NCBI GenBank assembly: GCA_014529385.2
Contig: CM043942.1
Span: 19,917,991 to 19,981,990 of the forward strand
Direction: 5' to 3'
Length of the DNA: 64,000 nt
Source of the DNA: Adiantum capillus-veneris
Taxonomy: Eukaryota > Streptophyta > Polypodiopsida > Polypodiales > Pteridaceae
In this document: piece after piece, positions 47,506 through 59,190 of the stretch
Numbering within the stretch: position 1 is the stretch's first letter
How the letters are laid out: each line of letters opens with the position of its first letter
The notes under the pieces: model-generated
What the model was told of the DNA's origin: nothing
Seen by the model: only the letters and a program-made list of their open reading frames with translations
Database searches by the model: none
Made by a program: the position numbers and the translations under genes

Positions 47506-48605
47506 AACAGTAGTAAATGTAGTCCAAGTGATACCTAGTAACTCATCTAAGAGTGAATCGATTGTTCCAATCAAGGTAATCACTAGAGCCCAGTCTAAGA
47601 AAAAGAAACACAACTCCTCTGATGATTCGGAAAATATGAAAGTTTCATCTCAAAGGATCAAAAGAAGTAGAAGCAAAAGATAAGAGATGAGAAAGCAGAA
47701 ACAACGAGATGAAATCGAGGAGAAAAAAAAAAGCTATTCCAGGAAAAGGTGAAAGAAACTGGAAATGAAGTCAAGGAAACAACCATGAAATCTAGAGGAT
47801 CAATTTTGATTGATAAAATTTTTTAGCCTATTAATGAAACCTTGGAAGCCTACCAAGCAAGACTTACAGCAGGCCAAAACATGAAAAACAAATGGAAAAA
47901 CTATCCCTCTCTAGACATGGAAGCAGCTAAGCTTGAAGCTTATCAAAATTTGGTAAGAATCACGCAAGAAAGGCTAGAAAAAAAAAACCCAAACTTGAAA
48001 GTATTGCAAAACATGAGGAGCTTGTGGTAAGAGATACTAAAGGAAAATCCAAAGTGGTGGTAGAACATCACCTTGAAACAAAAGAACCAGAACTTATAGT
48101 GCCGGACAACGAAGATGCCTTAGATGGAATTCCATTCGTAGAGGAAGACTGGCCAGGACACTTATGGAAAAAAGTTAGAGAGATCAATGATGGGAGCCTA
48201 ACTCTAAAGTCAGCTCCCATAGAGGAATTTTGGTTGGACAACCTACCTCCTAATTTGAACATGGATGTACAATCCTTGTATAGGGATTGCGGATCTGAAG
48301 CTTTAGGAATGTCTAAATCATTGACCTTGAAAACATTACTCTCTTACTTGGGAGATAACAAAGATGAATCCATAGTATGTAAGACCACTCAAGTAAAAAG
48401 AGCTGAACAGACCCTAGAGATAGACAACATTCATTCAATCATGTCTACACCCATCCAATGCACTCTTACCTTGGGAGAACTGTTTAAACTCAAACCATAT
48501 TTATGGAATGATCTACAGAAAACCCTAGAGAAGGTGGGGATAACGGGGCTAATCTCAAAAAATTTGGGAAAATGGAAAAATGAAATGGACAACAAAGAGA
48601 TTTGA
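47506..48605 (+). pseudogene. Gypsy linker region between gag and protease
   Basis: Two frames, 47842-48030 and 48024-48605, join by a small frameshift into a charged segment with TLGELFKLKPYLWNDLQKTL close to the protease. No enzymatic motif is visible. The segment is probably gag C-terminal or protease N-terminal polyprotein. Confidence 0.5.
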
Positions 48606-49268
48606 TCTATTCCAATGAACAAAATTGGAGAATATTACGAAGGAGAAGAAGGAAACACAACCCTTCCAGTGAAATATAATGACATTGAAACTATGCCAAT
48701 ACTGGATAGTGGAGCAGGCATAGCCATAGCCATAAAAGCAGTATGGGAATACTAGGGACAACCAGCCATTAGACAAACTCAAATGAAATTGCAATTTGAT
48801 GACGGACACATTGAAAGACCATTAGGGCTGCTTGAAAAAGTGATAGTCAAGTCCTGTGGAATTGAATATCAACACACTTTTGCCATAGTAGACTTCGGGA
48901 AAAAACTCAATTACGAAATCATATTGGGAAGACCTTTCATGCGACAGGTACAACTTATCCAAGATTGGGGAAACAATTATCTGTACTTGAAGCAAGTGGT
49001 ATCTATAACAAGGGTAAATCTAAAAGATCACACTTATAGAGATGTCTTAAAAACACCCATACAAGAGTTTGATTCAGTCTCTTCGGCTGAAACTAAGCTT
49101 CCATCCTGGTTAAACAAAGACACTTCTATTTGGATGTGTGGAGCTTCAAAAAATGGAAATTTAAAAGGCGAAAAATGTATTCTAGAAAGGGATTTCACAG
49201 ACGAAGCCTATGTACTGAACCCTTTCCAGAGCCTTTGTTTGATCCATTTGAGTGGACTCAAATTTTAG
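48606..49268 (+). pseudogene. pro: Gypsy aspartic protease
   Basis: The catalytic motif MPILDSGAGIAIAIK is at about 48690-48740, interrupted by a stop near 48754. The second conserved block, NYEIILGRPFMRQ, is at about 48910-48948. The spacing is normal for a retropepsin. Further linker frame follows to 49268 and from 49252 to 49773 (charged, no motif). Confidence 0.82.
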
Positions 49269-50059
49269 CGACATGGATGTATGTGTGAATACGTCTATGC
49301 CTACTCAATTTGGCAATGAGGATGGCTACAACATAGTTCCCATCCAAATGAATTCAACCCTCAACATTGAAGATGAAAATAAGGAGCCCAAGGACTTGAT
49401 GAAAGCTCAACAAGTCTTTTCAGACCTCTACTACGACGCAACATATGAGTTAGATAAACACTCAGCTACCTTAGAAGATTTGACATCAGAAAAAGAACAT
49501 GTGAGAGCTAAGCTACTCTTGAAAGGAGGGGAGAAAATGTTTTTTGACTTTCCTAGCCAAAAAGCGAGAAGACAAAAATGGTATAGACAAAAAAGAGACA
49601 TCAGAAACGTGAAAGGAAGACCTATGCCATCAGTCTCTAGTAGAACACAAATAGAGGCACATGATTGTGTCAAGGACAAAATCACTAGTAGATATCCTTC
49701 AAACAAAAATCCAAAAATGTCAAATTTTTTGAGAAAAACAAGGAAGGATACTCAAGCAAAGCCAAACAAATAGGATAAGGAGCCAACCATGACACGGTTG
49801 AGCGGAAAAATAGATGTCAAGAGTTGAAGAAAGCTCTAAAGGAGATATATACGACCGAAATGAAAACCACGGAAGAGGATGGTAAGGATGTTATGAGGGT
49901 TCCATCCCATACAAAAAGTATACTCTCCAAGATCAAAAAATTATAGTCAAACAACCTGTTAAGGAATTACGAAAACAGGGCGAGTCTTACGAAGGGCCCA
50001 AGAACACAAAAACAATAGACTTGGCTGATGAACTAGGGGAAGAACCTAGGCAATCCTAC

Positions 50060-50850
50060 ATTGCAAATGAACTAACAAAGAAATAAGAATAGCTTTTGCT
50101 AAGGTTGCTAAAAGAATACCGAGATATCTCTGCTTGGTCTTACAAGGATCTCAAGGGTGTTGATCCAGAAATTTGTCAACATACCATATCCATGAGAGAT
50201 GATGTGAAACCAAGTAGACAAAATCCATACACATATAATGAAACATTTTTCAGAAAAATCAAGGAAGAGATTGAGAAACTAAAGGAAGCCAAATTCATCT
50301 ATGAAATTGAACACACAGATTGGGTGTCTACAATTGTGGTAGTACCCAAGAAGAACGGAAAATTGTGAGTGTGTGTCAATCTCAAAAAAGTGAATGCAAC
50401 TACCATTAAAGAGACAACTTTCCTCTCCGAATCACTGAGCATGTTTTAGAACAAGTTGCAGGAAAAGAAGATTACAGTCTCTTAGATGGCTTTTCGGGAT
50501 ACAACTAGCTTCTAGTTGACCCAAAAGATCATCATAAAACTGCTTCTGCAATGGAATGGGATATTTTTTCCTATCGGGTTATGCCTCTTGGGTTAACTAA
50601 TGCTCCAGCCACCTTTCAAAGATTGATGAGCCATGCTTTTAAAGAATATCTTAGGAAATTCTTGGAAGTGTATATGGATGATCTATGCGTACATTCATGA
50701 ATCCGAGCTGATCATTTTGAACACCTCAAAAAGGTATTCGAAAAATGTAGACTTAATAGGATTTGCCTAAATCCTGAAAAGTGCACATTCATGGGTAGAC
50801 AAGGAAAAGTTCTTGGACATATAGTGCCTAAAAATGGCATAGCTACTGAT
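50060..50850 (+). pseudogene. rt: Gypsy reverse transcriptase of the large element
   Basis: Starts with YRDISAWSYKDLKGVDPEIC, then WVSTIVVVPKKNGKL, VCVNLKKVNATT, YSLLDGFSGYN, VMPLGLTNAPATFQRLM and the active site VYMDDLCVHS near 50670-50700. Phrases such as AWSYKDLKGVDP suggest the Tat/Athila branch rather than chromoviruses, consistent with the tRNA-Asp primer site. A stop at 50366-50368 and several frameshifts are present. Confidence 0.9.
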
Positions 50851-50851
50851 A

Positions 50852-51484
50852 TTGAAAAAATTCATGTCATTTGCTGATTTGCCTAGACTAACAAGAGTCA
50901 AGGGGGTTCAAGCCTTCATGGGGCATTGTGGATATTACAGACTGTTTGTTTACATATACGCTATAATTGTAAAACCCATATATAGCTTGATTACAAACTT
51001 TGAATGGACCGAGGCATGCGAAGAATCCTTCATGAAGCTTAAGCAAGCTCTCAACTCAACTCCAATATTGAAAGCACCAGATTGGAATAAGATATTCTAC
51101 ATACATGTAGATGCTTCCAATTTTTCCATAGGTTGTATACTAGCTCAACCAGCAGATGAGAAAATTGACTTTCCTATTTCTTATGCTAGCTGACAGTTGA
51201 ATAGTGCAGAAAATAATTACACTATCATTGAAAGAGAAGGGTTAGGAATGATCTATGCCATTAAAAAGTATAGACATTACCTATTAGCCAACAAGTTTTT
51301 GTTCTTTGTAGACCATCAATCTTTGTTGTATTTGGTCAACAAGCCATGCAGCACAAGAAGAATAGTAAGATGGTTCATCATTCTTCTGGAATTTGATTTC
51401 ACTGTGGTTGTAAAAAAGGGCACTACACATCAAAGAGCAGATCATTCATCAAGGATTATTTCAGAGAATCACCTAAAGGGGTAA
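50852..51484 (+). pseudogene. rnh: Gypsy RNase H of the large element
   Basis: The connection domain GVQAFMGHCGYYRLFVY leads into RNase H: KIFYIHVDASNFSIGCILAQ, then NNYTIIEREGLGMIYAIKKY and FLFFVDHQSLLYL, giving the D-E-D order. The tail WFIILLEFDF and ADHSSR follows. One stop (TGA at 51191-51193) falls between the two frames. Confidence 0.9.
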
Positions 51485-51507
51485 ACGATGATCTACTAGA
51501 TGCCTAT

Positions 51508-52240
51508 TTGTTCTCCATGGAAATGATACCTCGATGGTCGGAAAACATGGTATCATTGATGACAATAGCTCAAGTGGATTCACAAATACGACTTCTTATT
51601 ACAATCGGATTAATCGAGCAATCGGCTATGTATCAATTACTAGCTGGTAGGCTATACGAAAGAAATGAGATGGAATATTGCTTTTATGCATTAATCCTGA
51701 GGAGAAAAACCTGTACCTAAGTCAAGCACATATTATCATAGTACGATTTCACTTTGCGGAAGAGTAAACTATGCAAAGAATCTTGAGACTTGGAGTATTT
51801 TGGTCGAATATGAGGAGTGATGCTCGATCTTTTGTAAAGGATTGTCCTCAATGTCAAATGCATACCTCATGTAACTTTGTTCCAAAGGTCGCATGTTCCT
51901 AAGTGGAGTAACTATTTGGTTACTTACTTATCAAGCCGAACATTTCCTGAGGATATGAGTAAAAAGCCATGAAAGAGCAATTGAAACTGAAGCAAGAGAC
52001 TATGCTCTTATTGGGAACCAATTGTATCGGAGAGTTAAAGATCAACATTTGCGTCTTTGTGCAAATGAAGACGAGTATATTCCAATTATAGATCAAGCAC
52101 ATGTCGGATTAGCTGGAGGTCACTTCTCTAGTGAGACCACACCACAAGAGCAATCTTAATGGGAGGCATATGGTGGCCAACACTTTTTGCAGATGCCAAA
52201 GAATATGTTCGAAGGTGTGATGCTTCTCAATGAGCAAAAA
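51508..52240 (+). pseudogene. Two consecutive integrase zinc-binding (HHCC) modules
   Basis: Module 1 (about 51620-51880) runs YQLLAGRLYERNEMEYCF, then AHIIIVRFHFAEE, ILRLGVFWSNMRSDARSFV and KDCPQCQ. Module 2 (about 51985-52235) runs YALIGNQLYRRVKDQHLRLC, then AHVGLAGGHFSSETT, ILMGGIWWPTLFADAKEYV and RRCDASQ, with the last Cys changed to Ser. Both have H-X6-H and the same order of blocks, yet differ in most residues. A normal gypsy integrase has one. Each module is broken by frameshifts or stops. Confidence 0.8.
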
Positions 52241-52883
52241 TGCCAACATGTGTAGATAGAATTCCCCTAAGACCAATGATGGGGGCTAGAGATTTCGCGA
52301 AATGGGGGATAGATTTTGTTGGGCTGATACAGCCACCTGCTTATAGAACCCAAGCTCAAAGTATCATTGTAGCTACAAACTATTTGACCAAGTGGGCCGA
52401 GGTTAAAGCAACTCAAAAGAGTGATGCCAGAATCACTGTCGCATTCTTATATGAGTATGTATTCACGAGATATGGACTACCAATAGAAATTGTTAGTGAT
52501 CAGGGAACTCATTTTCTCAATGAGATAATCGAGTATTTGCTTAATGAGTTTATGATCATCCATAACAAATCAGCTCCCTATCACCCACAAGCAAATGGAC
52601 AAGCCGAGTATTTGATTAATGAGTTTATGATCATCCATAACAAATGAGATCCCTATCACCCACAAGCAAAAGGACTAAAGTGGTTAGTTCAGGAAGGATA
52701 CACTGGGAAATGAATCTCCATATTGCTCTATGGGCTTATCAAGTTTCATTCAAAACAGCTTTAAATGCTACACCCTTTAACCTTGTTTATGGTTTTGATG
52801 CCATACTGCCAATAGAATTTCTATTGCCGACATTAAGGGTAGCTAAAAATCTTGAGTGTAATGACATGAATTGTCAGAGATAA
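52240..52883 (+). pseudogene. int: Gypsy integrase core of the large element
   Basis: The core reads FAKWGIDFVGLIQPP (first Asp), then IEIVSDQGTHFLNEI (second Asp) and APYHPQANGQAE (catalytic Glu). The segment around the Glu is tandemly duplicated (52531-52605 and 52606-52680). In the second copy the motif has become YHPQAKGLKW and a stop precedes it. The frame then continues IALWAYQVSFKTALNATPF and LVYGFDAILPIEF, the usual core C-terminus. Confidence 0.9.
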
Positions 52884-53594
52884 TTGAAGATTTAGAAAAT
52901 CTAGATGAGCAAAGACTAACTTCTGTAGCTCATATCTATGCACGAAAGCAGAAACAAAAATAGTTTTTTGATTCCTATATAATAACAAAAATATTCAAGA
53001 AAGGGGACTTAGTTTACTCCCTTAAGCAACACATTTTCAAGTTTAAGAAAAAGGAAAATGGACCGTTTATCATTGAAGATGTATCTCCAAGTGGAGCAGT
53101 AAAGTTGTCCACCCTAGATGGTGAACCAATGGCTAATTGAATTAGTGGATGTCGTTTAAAGAAATACAATTTGCCGCTAACCAACGAATTGCTAGAAAGA
53201 ATGCATGCAACCAAGCAAAGGAGGATTGAATGACACCATATCATTGATGAAGCCCAAGAGGAAGCTCGGATTTGGGTACTCAAACGGAAAGCTGCTCTCA
53301 AGAATCAACAGATATCGATTCCCATCAACACTCTGAAAATAGATGACTGACAATGGGAATTGCCTAAAGATGCAGTTTCAACAGATGATGAATGGTTAGA
53401 TGAAATGCACCTGCGCATGAAAGTACAGCTCAACAATCATAGCACAAATTATTTGGTCAACACAAGAGCTAAAGTAATTGCAGTCAGTTATTCCACGTAC
53501 AAGAAAGCAACAAGTCAGCCTTTGACAGCAGGAATAGCGACAATCAAAGGATGCAACACATGGATGTTCATGTACTCATCACTTTGTATGCTTA
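52884..53594 (+). pseudogene. Integrase C-terminus and post-integrase ORF, left part
   Basis: About 52990-53160 carries integrase C-terminal sequence (frame reading KGDLVYSLKQHIFKFKKK, then ENGPFIIEDVSPSGAVKLS). The frame at 53360-53594 contains NYLVNTRAKVIAVSYSTYKK, which fits the retropepsin catalytic block with D-T-G changed to N-T-R. It is cut at 53594 by the LTR element and appears to continue at 55901. Confidence 0.6.
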
Positions 53595-53955
53595 TGTTGA
53601 CAGACACTATAGGTTGGTCAATTAGATAGTCAGATTTGTTGGTGAACTAGATTGGTTGGTCACTCAGATTTGTTAGTCATTCAGTCAGATTTGTAGTCAA
53701 TCAGATTATTCTGGTCAGTCGGATTTGTAGTGACTCAGCTGTTGGTCAGTCAGATTTTGGTTAATCAGATTCTGTTAGGCTTAGTTATATTCTGTTAGGA
53801 AGCTATAAATTGTAATGTTGTTGGGCAGTTTTAGGACGAGCAATACACAAGTCAGTTGTACGAGTCTCTCTCTCTCTTCTTGCTCTCTCAGTCTTTACAT
53901 GCAGTTTTGAGAGTCGTTCTCTGTTTTTCCCTGTTGAGGGTGTATGCCCTCAACA
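53595..53955 (+). repeat. 5' LTR of the nested non-autonomous element
   Basis: 361 bp, TG...CA ends, paired with 55538-55900. The CT microsatellite near 53864-53880 differs in length between the two. Confidence 0.9.
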
Positions 53956-55537
53956 CTTTGGCGATCACGGTGTTTTGTTGATGAAGGCTCACGATGTCCT
54001 GTATATCCAGGAAGGGCTAGCAAGCTTTCCAAAGATTGTTCTATTGCAGATGACGCAAGCTCTGAAGCCGGAGTGAAGGAAGGATGTGCGGGTGAAGAGG
54101 AGGGCTTGCAAAAAATGGATGCGGTTGAGCAGTACAACTGGGGTTTTTGGTGGCGGTTCTGGCTGCTACACAGAGGTGCAATTGGGCTGCAAGAAAGTCG
54201 GGTCATGTGGAGGTTTCACTGGTTACTCTCAAACGACCACGCTACTAGTTCACGTCAACACACAATGCAAAGCTGTAGCAAGACTCGAAGGCATCATGGA
54301 AGCATCGGATCTGAATGAGGGAGGCGAAGTGGTTATACAGAGCGTAAAGATTGATGTGTGCATCGATGCTTCAAGAGGGAGTTCGCAGACAAACGGGCAT
54401 GCATCAAGTGAAGCGGGGGTGGCCTGGGATGCCGCAGCAGGGGAAGGTGAAACGCAAAGAGGCCCATGAGTGGGGGAGATGTGAATTGCGAGCAGAGGAG
54501 AGTGTTCAGAAATCGAAAATGATGTTTCTGTGTGTGTGCAGAGAAGAAATCGTTTTTCAATATATATTAATAGCTTACTTCTATATTGCAAGCCTGTCCA
54601 AAATCCAGATTCTTCTATTTTATTTCATACTTATCACCCCAAGTGCCCATTTACAAGACACCATTCACACCAACACAGACATCTCAGATTTGATTCTTAA
54701 AAAAAAAAATCCTTACACCGGAGTTTTTTCACACAGCAAGTCAATAGTTTCGGGTGGCAGATTTCATAACAGATTTTCAGTCAAGAGTTTCAGGGATTCG
54801 ACCTACTTAGGCTGATGGATTAGAGCTTCAGATGTCGCGGATGTCATGAAGAATCCGACAAGCAGTTATTGTAGTAAGTGGGTTGGCAGAGGAAGATCTG
54901 ATCTTAAACAGAGTGCTGAATATGGAGTGGATGAGATCAATGTTGACATAAAGAGGTTTCATAATGAATGAGACAAAGGAGTTGCAGGAAACATGATTAA
55001 AGACATGGATTCAGATTGTTGCAGAAGTGTTGAAATTGCAGATGCAGTCAGAGATGCAGTTGCAGTAGCAGCTCTGATGTTGAAATTCCAAAATTCACTA
55101 CAGTCCGGAATTCAGTTTTTGCTGAACCTGAATAGGTGGTAGAGTCCGTTGTTGATGTAGTACAAAATGTGAGCAGAATACGAACTGCATTGAAGCATTG
55201 ACATCCAATTTTTCTGGAAGCTGATTCAAGAGAAGACTTTGTTGCAACGACGAAGTGATCCGACGGAGACATACCAGGCAAAAGACCGGATGTACTACCT
55301 GGAGACACAAAGCCTACAAGAAGCGGAATCTTGGACAGTTTATGGAGGAATCTTTTGGTGAACCAATGCCAACTGATATCATTATGTTTTTTCCATCTCT
55401 TTTATTCTCATATCTTTGTAATCTTATGACTCCAATCTTTGTAATACTCTGCCATGTTCTAAGGCATTTGACTCTGATCAAGGGATATGTGGGATCGAGT
55501 CGGATTTCTGAGAAATCCACCACTGGGCTGCGCCATG

Positions 55538-55900
55538 TGTTGACAGACACTATAGGTTGGTCAATCAGATAGTCAGATTTGTTGGTCAATCAGATTGGTT
55601 GGTCACTCAGATTTGTTAGTCATTCAGTCAGATTTGTAGTCAATCAGATTATTCTGGTCAGTCGGATTTGTAGTGACTTAGATGTTGGTCAGTCGGATTT
55701 TGGTTAATCAGATTCTGTTAGGCTTAGTCAAATTCTATTAGGAAGCTATAAATTGTAATGTTGTTGGGCAGTTTTAGGACGAGAAATACACAAGTCAGTT
55801 GTACGAGTCTCTTTCTCTCTCTTCTTGCTCTCTCTGTCTTTACATGCAGTTTTGAGAGTCGTTCTCTGTTTTTCCCTGTTGAGGGTGTATGCCCTCAACA
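55538..55900 (+). repeat. 3' LTR of the nested non-autonomous element
   Basis: 363 bp, paired with 53595-53955. No convincing polypurine tract precedes it, which is unusual. Confidence 0.9.
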
Positions 55901-56576
55901 GCTTCCCAGATGAACACATGAATGAGATGATGATTCTTAGAATTCCCTGGATGCAGACATATAAAGCAGTACCAGATTGGGAAACAAATCAGCTCAAGCT
56001 ATCATCTAAAGGTGGGAAATTCATTGTTCCAATTGCACCAAGCAAGGAGGAATAAAAAGAAAGCAATCAGCATACCAAACCACGAGTGATCAATCTTCTC
56101 CATCCTCTTGACAAGCAAAGGCTACAAGTAGCATGCAAGCAGCTAGACACATCTGGGTACCAAAAGCACAGCTTAAGGACAAACTGATTCAAATCTGGGT
56201 ACCCAAAACATCACCGTCAAAACCAAAGAAAGATCCAAGGGTCAAAACACAAAGATGAGCATCTCTGAGCAAGAAACCTAGCTTGAAATGGATTTGGCAG
56301 AAAAAGGAGCACTTATCTTGTCCACAAACCGTAAAACCAATCAAGCAATGGAGAGTTAAGTCTCAAAAAACTCCACCACGCCATTTCACACCAAGCAAAC
56401 CAACCTACCAATGGCGAGAAAAAGATCAACAACAGTCAAAAGTGCTACCAATAGCTCAGGTAATCAACGTACTGAAGCATCCTGATGGTACAATCAAACA
56501 GAGAGCACACAAGCTACAATATTTCTCTTTGGAAGACAACATAAAAAAGCCTCGACATCAGGAACCGTCGAGTTAA
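55901..56576 (+). pseudogene. Post-integrase ORF, right part, and gypsy 3' coding tail
   Basis: The frame resumes after the nested element with FPDEHMNEMMILRIPWMQTY to 56055; MILRIPWMQ matches the second retropepsin block (I-L-G-x-P-W). After a stop, further frames to 56576 are Lys/Gln/Pro-rich with the phrase IWVPK twice. The function is unknown. The end of the gypsy element and its 3' LTR were not located. Confidence 0.5.
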
Positions 56577-58140
56577 TTACTCGAGACCCAGCTCTTGCAC
56601 ATCATAGTGCTTTGAATTGCATTGATCTTCAAAGCATGGTAGATCCAACTACGGCTATGCATAGAAATGATTGTTCAACCCATGCACATAGTCGTCTCGG
56701 AGTAAGCAATCTTTGAGGGGTGGAAGGGCAGTAAGTAGCTAAGGGCAATGTTTGAAGAGGGAGGAAAAAGTTTGATGTTAACGTGTGAGTTTTTGAAAAA
56801 TTACCTAATAATGTCCTTATAATTCATCATCAAGGGAAAATCCACTAATAATATCTTTTCGATGAGTGTAAATAGTGTATATACTATCAACAAATCATCA
56901 AAAAATAGTCCTTTTTGGTTATTTTTCACCATTTTCAGGATAATGAGACTTAAAAATGGATAATCCAATAAAAAACAATAAAGCTATTTTTTCAATGGAT
57001 TCTTAATTATTGGATTTTTACTTTTCTTTTTTAGCGCATTTTGTTATTTTCTTTTATTTTTTCAATAAACAGGTTAGAAATTAATAATAAATAGCAAAGG
57101 ATCTCAGATGAAAAAAGGAAAGACACGGTGGTGATAAAAAAGACAAGGCAGACAAGCAGAAAAAATTCCAATGAAATTGGAACATGGAAGCGAGAAGCCT
57201 AAATTAGGCGGCTAGACCTACTTTTGCAAAATTCTTGCAGAATGAGCTACAGGAATCCGATCGGGGAAATTTTTGAGCCTAAATAGATTTCACGGCCTAT
57301 AACGGAGAAAGCTGGGAAAAATGATTCGGGAAGTCCTGGTATAGATATCCCAGGTAGGCTAAAACAACCTCATTTCCACTTGTCACCTTTGTAGAGAGAG
57401 CTTTTTGACCTCTTTCGCGCATACTTTTCGGAGTCTACAGTTGCCTGTTTTTAGCGTCGTCTCATAGGAGCCATGAGGGGTAAGTTCTTTACTAATCAAT
57501 GATCCATTTTGTATGGCCGGTTGCTAGTCTTAACCCCTAGAAAAAACCCTAGAATCCGAGTAGTACACGAAGACCTACGACCAAAAACTGACCATAGGGG
57601 CCTGTCAGCTCAACCAAATCAGATGGGATTTGAACTGTAGCATGTTCTAATAGAACAAAACCTTTCTATATCACCAATTGACCATTCGGCAGGGGTTGAA
57701 GGGGTCCCCAATAGAAAAGCTAAGTTTTTGGTAGATGCCAGAATTTGGTTCAAACTCCATAGACAACTTGCCTACGAGGTTTATATACAATGTATATGAT
57801 TGATTTTGTGAAATCAATCAAGCAAAGCCCTCGCAAAGCAGAAAATGGTTCGAAGGCTACAAAGCGTCAAATTCGACATAGGAGGTCAAAGTGACTGCAA
57901 ATGAGCCAGAATTGGATGAGTTCCTTCAGGACTATGTTGCGGACAAGTCCAAAGCCTTACAAGTGACAAACCAACTCAACTGGCAGTATAGTCATAGAAA
58001 TTGGTGATTTCAGAGTCGACAAAGCACAAAGTGATGCCGACAAGACCAAATTTGACCAAATTCAATTTAGGACTTGTTTTAGGTGTATAGGATGTGTTTA
58101 GGTCAAAAATTTTAAGTTTTGCAAGAAAATTGTGACTGTT
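56577..58140. other. Unassigned DNA, possibly LTR and leader of another gypsy element
   Basis: No gene. Purine-rich words at about 56715-56775 could be eroded polypurine tracts. CATGAGGGGTAAGTTC at 57472-57487 resembles a start codon followed by a splice donor, but this is weak. Confidence 0.35.
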
Positions 58141-59001
58141 GTAAATAATCGCGATTATTTACTTTTGTACTAGTTTTGCTTGGAAATTGTATCATCACCT
58201 CACCTATCATGTGTACACACCTATTACATGCCAAAAATCATGAGCCAAAATGAGCACCTATCACTTGGAAAACTGCCAAAAAACGCAAAGAAGTCTTTGC
58301 AAGTCAATTTTTGAGTTATGGACCACGCTAAAAACACACTTTGGTGGTACAAAAGGGACTGTCCTTGACAACACCTTTGATAAATTTTTGAGTTACAATT
58401 TCTACAAGTCACATGAAAAACTACCTATCATAAAATATATGAGTGGATAGATCTTCAAAAGAAGAATCTAAAAACATAAGGTCCAAAATGTTTTGACCTA
58501 AACTATAAATATCTTACCGGTCCCCACTTTTTCATTGGTAGAAGTAAAAAAGGTCCTTTTTTGTACCATCAAACCATACTTTTACCCACCACAATTCTTG
58601 ATGCAAATCACCTCATAACACATACACAAGGCCTATACAATGCCTAGAACCAATTTGTACCAAAAAATGATGATTTTGGTAGAAAAGTTAATAATCATGA
58701 TTATTTACTTTCTAGACAAAATGGGGGAATTTTGCTATTTTGCCATCATACATCCAAAGTGTATGATGTGTTAAGCCTACTAGCCAAGTTTGAACCAATT
58801 TGGAGCTCAAAATCTCAAATTTTCATTATATCTACTGCTTCAGAGACCTAAAGCCAAAATTTGGTACCATTTTCACCCTATGCATCCGAATGAGCCCATA
58901 TTTCTCTCAGAGTATGTATTTAGTATATACTTCAAGCCTGTGATGCCAAGTTTGAAAATTGTTGAAAAAAATCTTCAACTGTAAATAATCCCCATTATTT
59001 T
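58141..59001 (+). repeat. Second palindrome-anchored array, same motif as 43979-44853
   Basis: The 22-bp palindrome is perfect at 58141-58162, near-perfect at 58687-58708 and decayed at 58981-59001. Spacings are 546 (about twice 273) and 294 bp, so one unit in between has lost the motif. The flanking text has the same style as the 43.9-44.9 kb leader (repeated CCAAATTTGG- and AAGTTTGAACC-like phrases). It precedes an ORF at 59191, as the first array precedes gag. Confidence 0.75.
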
Positions 59002-59190
59002 CTTTGGTTGCAAATTTTTTTGTGGACTTTACAATTTTGCTCCTTACATGTTTTTATGCATCTAGGCTTGTTCAAAAATTGATTTGAAGCAAATTAGATC
59101 AAAATTGGTAGCATTGAAGACTAAAGGACATTTCAGAGAAAAATCTGACAACTTTGCTAACTTTGACACTGTATTCACTAAACAGGAGCC

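Larger units (their letters stand above)
53595..55900 (+). mobile_element. Non-autonomous LTR retrotransposon (2306 bp) nested in the gypsy element
   Basis: LTRs at 53595-53955 (361 bp) and 55538-55900 (363 bp) start TGTTGACAGACAC and end CCCTCAACA. By eye they differ at about 12 positions plus a 2-bp microsatellite indel. Flanking 5-mers are GCTTA and GCTTC, a target duplication with one change. After the 5' LTR comes CTTTGGCGATCACGG, a possible primer site. The 1.6-kb interior has open frames (for example 54086-54469 and 54351-54815) but none resembles gag or pol. Size fits a large TRIM or small LARD. The LTRs themselves are rich in GTCAGATTTGT and GTCAATCAGATT words. Confidence 0.88.

Noticed and set aside
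54086-54815. Overlapping frames of 127 and 154 codons inside the nested LTR element
   Set aside because: No gag, pol or other domain is recognisable, and frames on both strands overlap with similar length, as expected by chance.
56735-56790. Possible start of the gypsy 3' LTR after a purine-rich tract (TGATGTTAACG)
   Set aside because: Sequence after the first few bases does not match the proposed 5' LTR at 42557, so the 3' end remains unassigned.
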